Assembly (NCBI GenBank): GCA_947579605.1
Contig: OX388319.1
Span: 24,193,447-24,257,446, forward strand
Origin: Athripsodes cinereus
Taxonomy: Eukaryota > Arthropoda > Insecta > Trichoptera > Leptoceridae
Reading direction: 5' to 3'
DNA length: 64,000 bases
How positions within the stretch are numbered: the stretch's first letter is position 1; the number at the start of each line of letters is the position of its first letter. The position numbers and the translations under genes were made by a program. This document shows, in pieces, positions 55,021 through 64,000 of the stretch. The notes under the pieces were generated by a model. It made no database searches, was not told where the DNA came from, and saw only the letters and a program-made list of their open reading frames with translations.

Positions 55021-55217
55021 TAATTAAATAATTTTTATTTAAAACACTGTATTCTTTCCAAATTAAATTTATTCACCTCAAACGTTTTCGCCAAGGCTTC
55101 TACTTGGCATCATCAGGAGGACTGATGATGCCAAGTAGAAGCCTTGGCGAAAACGTTTGAGGTGAATAAATTTAATTTGGAAAGAATACAGTGTTTTAAA
55201 TAAAAATTATTTAATTA
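55021..55217. repeat. Perfect 95-bp palindrome with a 7-nt spacer
   Basis: 55021-55115 and 55123-55217 are exact reverse complements. Beyond them one mismatch is followed by more pairing ('ACGTTAA'). The arm contains 'CTCAAACGTTTTCGCCAAGG' and 'CTTCTACTTGGCATCA'. No reading frame. Perfect arms mean it arose very recently, is kept by gene conversion, or is an assembly fold-back. Confidence 0.95.
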
Positions 55218-55234
55218 TACGTTAATAATGAATT

Positions 55235-55980
55235 TTCAAAGTGTTAACACAAAAACATTAGATTTATTAAAATTCTTTTAGTTTGAATGTGTGTATAAAC
55301 AGAGGCCTATTTTTCTAAATCACTCGTAAACGAGTGGATTGCCTTGAGAAGAAATAGAGGCCTATGACCCCTGAGATATCCGGGTGTGAGGCTAGTCTTT
55401 CTTCTATGTTCGAATCTATATTATAATGTTACTTAGAATCTCTTTATTTCGTTCTCAATGTTTTATCGAGCCCCTTCCATTTTGATGTCAATCATCTCAA
55501 CAAAATGGAGATTATTGTTATCATGTATTATGTTGCTGTCAGTCAATATTGGCGGCAATGTTTTTGTAACAATTTCGTTGATAATGAATAATGTAATGGT
55601 TTTGTTTATCCGAGTATTGAATGTAAATATTTTTATCAAATTACTACCTGTTGGGCGCCACGCAATTTAATGATCGCACTATTTTATTATCTGTATTTTA
55701 TGGATAGTATTAAGCTAGTGACGGAAAATTCAAATTTATTGTTATTTAAAATTACATTTTTACAATTTTTTACAATTTTTAAAATAAAATTAAAAAATTA
55801 TAAAATAAAATAACTTAAAAATAATAGTACAAAATAAATGTGGATTTATTGCGTTACGGCAATCTCTAGCAACCGACCAAAATTGTAAGATTTTAATGCA
55901 AACTTCCAATGTGCTGTACGCTAAGTACCTACATAAATAAATAATTATTGTATAAAAAGAGCAAAAAAATAAATAAATAC
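55235..55980. other. No gene seen
   Basis: Includes a piece of repeat H (55280-55405). The frame at 55458-55670 has no family resemblance. Confidence 0.4.
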
Positions 55981-55984
55981 AAAT

Positions 55985-56160
55985 TGAAACAATAAAGGAT
56001 GACAAACATACATTGAAGGAGACCCACCGACCACCCGGGTAGCGCAGAAGTCTCGGGACTTCCATTTATCCGAATTCTACACTGCACAAAGTTTGTCCAC
56101 ACCGGAGGCGCCATAGTGGGCAGCCTGAGGGGCTGGCCGGCCAAAAACAACCCCAAACAT
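55985..56160 (-). repeat. Dispersed repeat J
   Basis: 'CCCACCGACCACCCGGGTAG', 'GTCCACACCGGAGGCGCCAT', 'GGGGCTGGCCGGCCAAAAAC'. Pair of 48765-48965. Confidence 0.65.
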
Positions 56161-56619
56161 ATATACTGATAAACAGGATATACTGCAAGAACGGGTGTGA
56201 GGAATAGGGAACATGCATGTGTGAGGAATATGAAAAATTGTTATCAATTCATATTAATAAATATGCGCTGATCACGAATATCCTAATAAGAAACGATAAA
56301 ATAAAAATTTTCATTCATTATTTTCATTTTAAAAATCCATATTTTCTGTTATTGAATTAGTCCGGTGTGACGTCGCTAGGCGCTATTTTGTATTGCCACA
56401 CATTTCACTCTTAGCTTAGTACTGTTTGTAGCGCCTGATATTGTCAAACACTGCTCCGCCACGAGTGAACCTTTTTGCGGCCAAGTGCGAAAATTGCTTT
56501 TTTAAATGGTGATAAAAACCTTAAAAATGCACATTTAAAAATATAAAAAGCACCATATATTTTTTAATTTTCTGTACTATTTTTTGGGTTGAAATTTTTT
56601 TTTTGTGAAAGTTCCCCAT

Positions 56620-56855
56620 TGCGGGCGTCCGAGAACCACGTGGCTTGATCACGTGGATCAAATTCTCAAGGACGGCCTATGTTAAGTGGGAGGGACCGAC
56701 GTGCTTGCATGAGAAATTGTATGAATGTGGAGGAAGCGAAGGAAGTGTGTAAAGATAGATCTATATGGCGTTCCTTTCTCTCTGCCTACCCCACTTGGGA
56801 CACGGCGTGAGGGTATAGTATAGTAAAATGTTGAACGTTTGGCACGTCTAATTGA
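56620..56855 (+). pseudogene. LINE family A: C-terminal end and 3' tail
   Basis: 'CACGTGGATCAAATTCTCAA', 'GTGGAGGAAGCGAAGGAAGT', 'CTACCCCACTTGGGACACGG', then 'GTGAGGGTATAGTATAGTAA' and 'AATGTTGAACGTTTGGC'. Same tail as 30641-30665. The frame is lost. Confidence 0.75.
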
Positions 56856-57134
56856 TTGCCGATATTTAACTAACCGCTTAGGTCCTAGATATTATTAATC
56901 AACTGGCTAGTCGAACTATTGAGCGGCGGCGGCATATACATACATAATAAAATACTGGAATGAAATAATAAACGTGACTATATTGACATGGGGAGGGGGT
57001 GTGGGCCTCTTTATTGAATGATACGTGTAGGTACAATGTGTCTTTTGGTGATGTGCCGAATGTTTAATTTTCAACATGCGCGTATGGGAATATTTTTTTT
57101 TACTATCAGTTTGATTCGGTTGTGATTGCATTTT

Positions 57135-57332
57135 ATCCTCCTGAGAGGGGCATCGAAGACGTAAATGTAGCATAAAAGATTCCCACGAGGCGGTATTGGC
57201 CGGCCAGCCCTTCAGGCTGCCCAATAGGGCCCGCCCGTGAGGACAAAAGTTTTGCTTAGAAGACCGGATAAAAAGAAAGCCCCGACTTATGAGATATCCG
57301 GGTATGGGAGGGAGTCTTCAATATTACAATGT
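57135..57332. repeat. Dispersed repeat H, uninterrupted copy
   Basis: 'AAAAGATTCCCACGAGGCGG', 'GGCCGGCCAGCCCTTCAGG', 'AGGACAAAAGTTTTGCTTAG', 'GAGATATCCGGGTATGGG'. This copy shows the empty site for the LINE inserted at 22879. Confidence 0.75.
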
Positions 57333-57399
57333 ATTTTTATGTTAATGGGACACTCGGAAAATTACGAAAAAGAGTAAGAGAACTCCACAGAATTAAAAA

Positions 57400-58275
57400 C
57401 AAAGAAATATTTGGCAATGTTGGCAATGGCAATATAAATATATTTGTGGCATTTACAATGTGATAATTTCACGACATGAGTAATAGAAACGAGTTGTCTT
57501 ACTTTGTTTTTAAATTAATAGTGATAATTTAAAAACATAGTAAGGATATTTGGCCCATTACTAGAGGTTATTTGCACACACGAAGTATGTAGGTACCTAT
57601 GTGAACTTATGTAGGCGCAGTGTATACACAAGTATGTATCTAATAGATGAAAATAAGGTTCCAGACAAAGGTAACCATAGCAGGACAAGTACATATTATA
57701 GCAGGCAGAGGCGGCGCTAGTTTTTATATGTTGTTGTTGATTAAACTTTATTTCTCGGATATTTCTATTTATCCGTTTTATCCGTTTTTGTGACAATCTA
57801 TTGACCTTTCAACTCTCTCTAGTCTATCAGTACCACTATGCCAGTGTTGGCATCTCCGACCTTACCACGTCAGTGGGCGGGGAACCCGGCTGACGTAGCA
57901 GTTCTCATCAAGGCCATACTAGTTACTTCTAGTATGGCTCTGGTTCTCATATTGAAACCCACACATCTACGAATACTTATTTATTTATTTTATTTATTTC
58001 ACAATCCACGGCGTGAGCCTTTTACATGTTCAAGAATAAATAATACACAAATCAAATATCTCATTCACAACACAGTTGGAAAACAAGAATTAACAAAACA
58101 CAAAAGAGAATTATTTCATAACAATAATAATTTAGTCAAATCATAAAATATTGGAGTGTCAGTACAGAATGTCAATGAAATGTTCAATATTTAATATGTC
58201 AAGAATTAAAATTGCAATAATGTAGGAGATGTCATGTAGATAGAAGAAAAAAAATCTAATCAATGGAAATGATAC
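57400..58275. other. No gene seen
   Basis: 57907-57928 'CCATACTAGTTACTTCTAG' then 'TATGG' is a small hairpin. 57975-58030 ('TTTATTTATTT', 'CACGGCGTGAGCCTTTTACA') recurs at 44560-44610: a LINE tail, reversed. Confidence 0.4.
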
Positions 58276-58279
58276 AAAT

Positions 58280-58467
58280 GAGTTCGTCGGTAGCCTGGAG
58301 GTCGAGTCTCGGCCTCTTGAACAAGGGGTCCGCGGTTCGATCCCAGGTGCCGGCAAACTCCCCTTTCACGACACAAGCTTTTAGCTCACTGTGGAAGGTG
58401 TATAAAGTTGTATTTGGGTTTATATAACAAAACCCAGATATATCTTTTTTAAAAAAAAAAAAAAAAA
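58280..58467 (+). repeat. SINE family 1, full-length, inserted at a LINE end
   Basis: Head 'GAGTTCGTCGGTAGCCTGG', B-box 'GGTTCGATCCCAGG', end 'AACCCAGATATATC' plus A-tail. It directly abuts the LINE fragment at 58472, whose frame runs on into the SINE on the other strand. Confidence 0.9.
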
Positions 58468-58471
58468 TTAC

Positions 58472-58827
58472 CTTGAAGTGTGAAGCATTTTTGGCATTTA
58501 AAAACACTTCCCCAAACCAGATGGGTCGAAGAGTGTCAACAGTCATACCCAGAATCATTTGCTCTCTTGCATCCATCATCAAAGGACATTCCCAAAAGAT
58601 ATGTTCCGCATAATGAGCTCCTGTCTCACATGTGCACCATAGATTATCAGTTAAGGCTAGCTCAAAAAGTTTACCTCTCAGCTGGCCATGTCCAGTGATA
58701 AGCTGTACAGAAAAATGATCAAGAGACAAGAGGCTCATTCTCAGTCTTTCACGGATATCTGGAAAGAACTTGTATACAAGTCTACCCGTTCCTCCAGTGG
58801 TCCATCTGTCTTGCCAAACACTCATTG
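58472..58827 (-). pseudogene. R1/Jockey-group LINE: C-terminal zinc-knuckle region
   Basis: About 118 open codons on the minus strand: 'MSVWQDRWTTGGTGRLVYKF', 'FFPDIRERLRMSLLSLDH', 'QLITGHGQLRGKLFEL', 'LWCTCETGAHYAEHIFWEC' and 'PLMMDAREQM'. 'TGHG.F', 'C.C' and 'H...EC' form the C-terminal Cys/His box of R1-like LINEs, where it binds nucleic acid. Upstream enzyme domains are missing. Confidence 0.8.
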
Positions 58828-59083
58828 TCCTCTCACTTGCCGATTACCCTAGATATCTCTTGCCGATTACCCTAGATATATCCCCTATCCCGGTTCCTGC
58901 TTCAACGGGTAACTCGTTTTTATAGTAGTTGTATTGTATAATTATTATAATCACTGAAATTTTGGCAAAACGTACTTTATTATTATTACTCTCTGTAAAC
59001 TAACTTTGCGCACCATTACAGCTTTCGGCCAATACTCACATATAAAAACCACCACAATACTCACATTTATAAAAATCATATCA

Positions 59084-59398
59084 TCAATGAACATTCGTTG
59101 CCTCAATCAAAACAACAAACTCCCTGTAAGGCAGAAAAAATACATGCTGAGCCAACGAATTAAACAAGAACATTGCCTTGTTGGTCGAAGAATTCATCAA
59201 TGAATTTGTTGTGCCATGGGTAGAATAGAAGTAGAACAACAATAAAGCCCTCGAGATATACCCTGATGGCTTTGAGTTTGGGTGGGGTAACCTACATAAG
59301 GTGACCACCAACTGGTTGAAAATTTCAGCTACTTTTTCAATATTTTTTTGGTGATCTTCCTCTTGTTCACGAGCCAGTCGGTATTTTCTTTGCAGCAT
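59084..59398 (-). pseudogene. Unidentified open frame, possible transposon ORF
   Basis: 104 codons. The first 30 residues ('MLQRKYRLAREQEEDHQKNI', 'EKVAEIFNQLV') are charged and helix-like. The rest looks random. I do not recognise a family. It could be a degraded ORF1 or pure chance. Confidence 0.25.
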
Positions 59399-59559
59399 TA
59401 TGGAGAATCCTGTTGTCAGCCATTCTGTCTAGTTTCTACACGGTCTCTCTTTCTACTTCATCTCACTATGTCTTCCTTGTCACATATTCTTCTAACCTTA
59501 ATGTTTCTATTTCTATCTCTAAGAGTTTTACCCGCAATAATATAAAAGGTTTTCATCTC

Positions 59560-60300
59560 AGACGTTCTGAGTAGGTGTTTGATTCTTTCTGCATCTACTT
59601 TCGTTTTGGTGTTTGTATAAATTCATTCAAACTATATTCATTGTCTGCAAAATGCATTAATTAAATACAAAAAAAAAATACTTCTCTTGACGTCGTGATA
59701 AATAGATGGTTACTGTTTTACAAACGAAAGCAGATGAAAGCCATCAAAAATTCGTATCAAGTTAAAAATGCATTTATTCATATTTTCAAAATAATGCAGG
59801 TATGACAGAAGTTAAGTCTTTGAAGTTATATCAAGTAAAATTATATGTCGTTTATTATTGAAATATCTCTATTTATTTCCAGTAACTTATGAATACGTTG
59901 ATTGCGGATTTCGTTTGTAGCTTGCTGCAGAATATGTTATAAATTTCATATTATCTCCTGTCTTCTTTAATTTCGAAACTAATTGCAAATGCTAAAGTAA
60001 CATTCACATTGCTTCACTTTGGATGATCATCCAGAGTGTCAGGGTCAAACCTGTTCATCGAAAGTGAACACGTCTGTTCACACTTGTTCAACCAATGCTT
60101 TCACTGCCATATCAACACTCATCGTCATGTTGTATGTAGTTTGATGTATTTTCGAAAATAAAATAATAAAAGAAATAAAAAAATGAAAAATATCAGTTAT
60201 TAAAAATTAAAAAAATGTAATATAATTCTCAACAGCATGATAATTTTGACAATGATTACGACTTTTAATACAAATTCATTGAAATTCACTTTTTGTGTAT
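59560..60300. other. No gene seen
   Basis: 60020-60095 ('GATCATCCAGAGTGTCAGG', 'GTGAACACGTCTGTTCACA') is related to 715-760, an unnamed repeat. Confidence 0.4.
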
Positions 60301-60308
60301 CCAAATTA

Positions 60309-60398
60309 AATGAATTAAAAAACTTAAACTTTTTTATACATACTTATACACACTTATATATAAGTGTGTATAAAAAAGTTTAAGTTTTTTAATTCATT
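60309..60398. repeat. Hairpin, about 38-bp arms
   Basis: 'AATGAATTAAAAAACTTAAA' pairs with 'TTTAAGTTTTTTAATTCATT'. The left arm has an extra 10-base unit ('TACTTATACA'). Confidence 0.85.
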
Positions 60399-60424
60399 GA
60401 AGATTATTTATTTCACATACATAT

Positions 60425-60748
60425 ATGTCACAAATGATGCTGAACGCCGGCACACCCGGCAGAGATTTGTAATCTCCGTAATACAGGAGAGACGATGGTC
60501 CTGGCTGGGACACGTTCTGAGATAACCCAATGATAGTTAGTCAAAAAGAGCACTGTTCTTCTGTCCGCAAGGGTTCCGTCGACCCGGGCGTCCTTCTTTC
60601 ACAATACACCATTCCTATGACAACGACATCAGAGCTCAGGGAATGTCGTGGAAAGAGGTGACGCAATTGGCGCAGAGACGCTCTGAATGGAGGAGACTGG
60701 TTTTTGCCCTGTGCTCCCGAGAGAGCGTTGAGAGCGATCAATGAAATT
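60425..60748 (+). pseudogene. LINE family C C-terminal region, sense
   Basis: Pieces: 'GACGATGGTCCTGGCTGGGA' (WSWLGH region), 'GACCCGGGCGTCCTTCTTTC', 'GGAATGTCGTGGAAAGAGGT' and 'GCTCTGAATGGAGGAGACTG'. It faces the inverted copy at 60845. Confidence 0.7.
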
Positions 60749-60844
60749 TAAAAAAAACGTAATATGGCATGAATCTGCCTAACTGAGCATGAGCCCGTAC
60801 CAAGATAGACTGAGTCAATTTTTAACTTTCATCATCATCATCAT

Positions 60845-61209
60845 CATCGCCCTCAACGCTCCTCTCGGGAGCACAGGGCAGAAACCAGCCTCCTCCACTC
60901 AGAGCGTCTCTGTGCCAATTGCGTCACCTCTTCCCACGACATTCCTTGCGCTCTGATATCGTTGTCATAGGAACGGTGTATTGTGAAAGAGGGACGCCCG
61001 GGCCTACGGAACCCCTGCGGACGGAAGAACAGTGCTCTTCTTGGCCAACTATCATTGGGCATTCTCAAAACATGTCCCAGCCAGGACCATCGTCTCTCTT
61101 GTATTACGGAGATTACAGGCCTCTGCTGACATTTTGTCCTGATGCTGAGTCCAGACGCCTTCCAAATTTTAACTTTTAACTTTACTATAGCAAAAATAAA
61201 TAAAGTCAA
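60845..61209 (-). pseudogene. LINE family C C-terminal region, best copy
   Basis: Open minus-strand frame: 'KIWKASGLSIRTKCQQRPVI', 'SVIQERRWSWLGHVLRMPND', 'FRPQGFRRPGRPSFTIHRS', 'GMSWEEVTQLAQRRSEWRRL' and 'VSALCSREER'. 'WLGHVLRM' and 'RRPGRP..T' are typical of LINE C-termini. The 3' end is a (CAT/ATG)n run at 60834-60848. Other family members: 8726, 25010, 25980, 32755, 42000, 60425. Confidence 0.8.
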
Positions 61210-61214
61210 TAGTG

Positions 61215-62260
61215 GAATAACTATTTATTGTTTTTCATTTTATAAATTATTTATATCTCAACGCTTTAAAATTCTTTACTTTACTTTGGTTATTTCTCTT
61301 ACTCTATACAATCCTATAACACACTCTCTCACGCACGCACACACATACACCCATACACACAAACACATTCGTCCACATACACCCACATCATATTTTATTA
61401 TCATAATACAGTATAAACAATGAGCCTATATCTTTCATAACCAACCTTTCGTCGTCTTCTCACACCACGTGTTCCACGATTCAGTAGAATCTAGTTGTCA
61501 TTACGGAGAATGTGTCCTTTGTTCCTTCTCTCACTGGGTCAGATGGACATCTACAGATGGATGTTTGAATCTTTGATTTAACATTTTGATGAATCATGTT
61601 TTCTTTTTATTTGTTTTAACATCAAGTTGTATTTCCTTTTCAAATGGCATAAATTATCCCTAACTGGCTGAGTTGTCTTAGAAATAATAAAATTTAGATC
61701 TCTCTTTGTTTACATAAATACTTACAGCAATTCTCTCTTAGTATTGCCTTTTTGTAGGACTTCTATGTTGGTAACTATTTTACTGTCCATGGTTTACCTA
61801 CGTAACATCCTGCAACGTAAGCACATTTCAAAAATAGTAAAAAATATTGTTATTGCGAAGTAATATAGTAGTTTCTAAGTGATCCATGTCAACTGTCGTA
61901 TAAGCTTTTTACTGTCAGCCACCTCCACCAAAATACTCCCAACCCCTTTTTTCTCTCGTGTATAGGGGGTGTCAGGAGATAAGAGGATAAAAGGTAAGTA
62001 GTAGAATATAAGGGTGGGTGTGCTCAACCCCCTCCTTTTTCAAAGCACGTGTACGGTATCAATTAATAGCTAAGCAACTTCCATACCCCTGAAGTGGCTG
62101 TGTATAATATGTTTCAAACTCGTGCTTGTATGAAGAACACAACAAGTTTTATACAGGATGTCTGGTGTTGAAGTGTAGCCCTTCTAAGTTTTAATTCAAT
62201 CACGCGTGTAGACATTCTTGTTTGAGGAACGAGCTGGATCTGATTGTCTCCGTTCACCTC
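61215..62260. other. No gene seen; CA-rich stretch
   Basis: A (CA)n-like tract at 61325-61390. 61966-61993 has weak acceptor and donor words but no supported protein. Confidence 0.4.
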
Positions 62261-62368
62261 AAAATAGCAAAATAAATAAATGAGCAGCAAACCGTGAGCT
62301 AATTTTAATTAAACTTGTGAAAGCTAAATTTTTAATCTTGCTCAAATAATAAATCTTTGTATGTAGCA

Positions 62369-62505
62369 TTTGGGTTAGTTGGAAGAGATCGCGCCTTTGC
62401 GATAAACTCGCCCTCTGTATATTGATTGTATTTAATTTGAATGTATACCTTTTATGTAATTGTTTTTAATCAATGTACATTAAAGAATAAATAAGTAAAT
62501 AAATC
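62369..62505 (+). repeat. LINE 3' tail nested in element P
   Basis: 'GGGTTAGTTGGAAGAGATCG', 'CTTTGCGATAAACTCGCCCT', then 'CAATGTACATTAAAGAATAA'. It splits the word that reads 'GTAGCAT-CTTTTTATGTG' in copy 1. Confidence 0.8.
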
Positions 62506-62804
62506 TTTTTATGTGATTTTATATGTAGCATCTGAATGAACGACACTAGCGTTTTTCGACATTTCAGTTAGATATTTCATTAATATAGCAAAGCGGAAAC
62601 TGGCATTATTTTCGTAGTCATCATTAATTTGCTAAGAAATCACAAAAACTTCATGTGGATCCGAAGGTAAATCGGTGTGTGAAAAATATTGTTTATCTGC
62701 CGGTCAAATAATAATTCTGCTGCTCAAATAATAATTCTGCTGCTCAAATAGCAATTCTGCTGGTCAATTAATTATTTTGTTTTTTTTAATTAATTAATTA
62801 ATTA

Positions 62805-62890
62805 AGCAGATCAGCTTACATACAGCTGATCTGCTGGCTACCCCACTTGTGGGATATGCCGTGATGGTATAGTAGTAGTAGTAGTAATTA
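62805..62890 (+). repeat. Family TAG 3' end nested in element P
   Basis: 'CAGCTGATCTGCTGGCTACC', 'CCACTTGTGGGATATGCCGT', then a TAG-triplet run. 'AATTAATTA' sits on both sides and may be the target duplication. Confidence 0.8.
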
Positions 62891-63109
62891 ATTATTTTGT
62901 TGTGCGAGTATTTATTAAGCTGTTAATTTTTTTTTATTTGCCGATATAACCAAGTTTGTTTGTAAAACAAGTGTTGCGCTCATTTTTTATTTATTGCCGA
63001 TGAAAACATTGTTTGCTGTGCCAATGACTTAAATGCTGATTTTTTCGTGCCGAACGAATGGGTTATTAGCCGAACAAATAATAAGTTCCCTTTTGAAAGT
63101 CCTAAGATT

Positions 63110-63240
63110 CGCATCCTGCCTAAGCTAGGTGCAGACACAATCCATTCCAGAGGTTGATTCCCACCACAGAAAAGGCTCTATCTCCGTTAACTATTAAATA
63201 ATCCTCTGTGCAGCTACCAACTCCAAGTATTACCTATTTG
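63110..63240 (-). pseudogene. CR1/L2-like LINE C-terminal fragment
   Basis: Minus strand: 'VNGDRAFSVVGINLWNGL' then 'CLHLA' and a stop. Matches the 'GDRAFSV....LWN.LP' end seen at 22086 and 1340. Confidence 0.7.
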
Positions 63241-63244
63241 TGGT

Positions 63245-64000
63245 ACATGTTTATACCATCTATTATTCAAAATTACCCTAAGACACTTATTAATTGTAAA
63301 CCCTGTATATTAGATTCTTTAGCTTTCCGAACTTAATTATTAATTTGATTTAGCTTACTTTCTTATTTATTAATTTTTTAACAACTTTTTGCTTTTCTAT
63401 TGAGTGGTTGAGCCTTAAAAACTTTATTTCAATGTAAGAGGTTTTGCAGATAAGTAATAAGAGTAATAAGAAAAACCTTAAATTTGTAAGTGGCATTATA
63501 ATAATCAGTGTTCCATATTGTTTGTAAGACCTCTGGCTACTTTAAACCTAGTTTTTCAACCCAAAATTTTAACATTTATCCTTGCGAGCTTCTTTTGGGA
63601 CGACCAACCGGCCTTTTTCAGTCTTCCAGAACATTAATTATCGATCTGTTTTCTGGCAAAGAATTAACTATGTATATTAAACGTAGCCGAATTTGACTAA
63701 ATTAATAGTTTAATGCCAGAAGATAGTGAAAATTACCTATATTGGGAAATTTAAGCCAACCTTAGTCGATTCGTAAGAGTCTTTTCGTGTTTCCCATTTA
63801 AGAGACTCTACACCATCTGCTGATTGGATTGAAAAAAAAAATCTTAAATTGTCATATTTTTTATAGTTTCATTACTTTTCTGCCGCTCCACAATTCTTAC
63901 TTAATTTTCATGAATATTAATGAGTAGAGTTGATCGTTACCTGCAACGAGTAGCGTGCGATGTTATAAATATTTTTTACGTAACGCAGTAGCAGAATATC
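63245..64000. other. No gene seen
   Basis: 63755-63815 ('CGATTCGTAAGAGTC', 'GAGACTCTACACCATCTGCT') is a fragment of the repeat at 50745. Nothing else is recognised to the end of the window. Confidence 0.4.

Larger units (their letters stand above)
62262..63095 (-). mobile_element. Non-autonomous element P, copy 2 (inverted), with two insertions
   Basis: Reverse of 29330-30090. 'AGCGTTTTTCGACATTTCAG', 'AAGGTAAATCGGTGTGTGAA', 'AATAATTCTGCTGCTCAAAT' and 'GAACGAATGGGTTATTAGCC' are shared. It is interrupted at 62369-62505 by a LINE tail and at 62785-62890 by a family TAG end. Copy 1 shows both empty sites. Confidence 0.75.

Noticed and set aside
61966..61993. 28-nt exon between TATAG and GTAAGT for the receptor
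   Set aside because: The acceptor is weak, and the encoded GVSGDKRIK gives no sign of the expected membrane segment.

Overview
This window reads as AT-rich nuclear DNA from an insect, most likely a moth or butterfly (Lepidoptera). Spliced exons have GT/AG borders and introns of several kb. Runs of TAGGTACCTA-type microsatellite are common. Several repeats are familiar from Lepidoptera: the 'CACCGGCTTCGCACGGGT ... TTTATAATATTAGTAT' repeat, and LINE tails of the type 'TTGGAAGAGATCGCG..GCGATAA'. The species cannot be named from this window.

One host gene is visible, on the + strand. Six exons (31455-31689, 32593-32690, 33384-33531, 42573-42732, 49476-49705, 51587-51636) splice in perfect phase into 307 codons. 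The product is the extracellular part of a heavily glycosylated receptor with fibronectin type III-like folds. The layout of Trp, Cys and 'IPxC' positions is most like the ectodomain of the receptor tyrosine kinase Torso, which is a tentative assignment. A possible signal-peptide exon ends at 16726, also phase 0. The gene is incomplete: exon 31455 opens in the middle of a domain, and no transmembrane or kinase exon is found before position 64000.

Everything else is transposon debris. 1-580 is a hAT remnant with the transposase C-terminus. 600-16000 holds LINE tails, a 40-bp minisatellite, a segmental duplication, SINEs and MITEs. 17-31 kb is intronic or upstream DNA with a pogo-like MITE, two tRNA-SINE families, a LINE inserted into another repeat with a target-site duplication, and a very large hairpin at 24.1-24.5 kb. 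33.5-42.5 kb is a 9-kb intron with an RTE-like reverse transcriptase fragment (antisense) and nested MITEs. 42.7-49.5 kb is a 6.7-kb intron with CR1-like and other LINE ends. 51.6-64 kb carries several antisense LINE C-termini, a perfect 95-bp palindrome (55.02-55.22 kb), and an inverted copy of the 29.3-30.1 kb element.

The best leads are the receptor gene, the near-perfect hairpins (24.1, 48.4 and 55.0 kb), the twelve-copy tRNA-like SINE family, and the 3' tail shared between a LINE family and a short repeat ending in TAG triplets. I saw no prokaryotic genes, CRISPR arrays, rRNA or intact tRNA genes.
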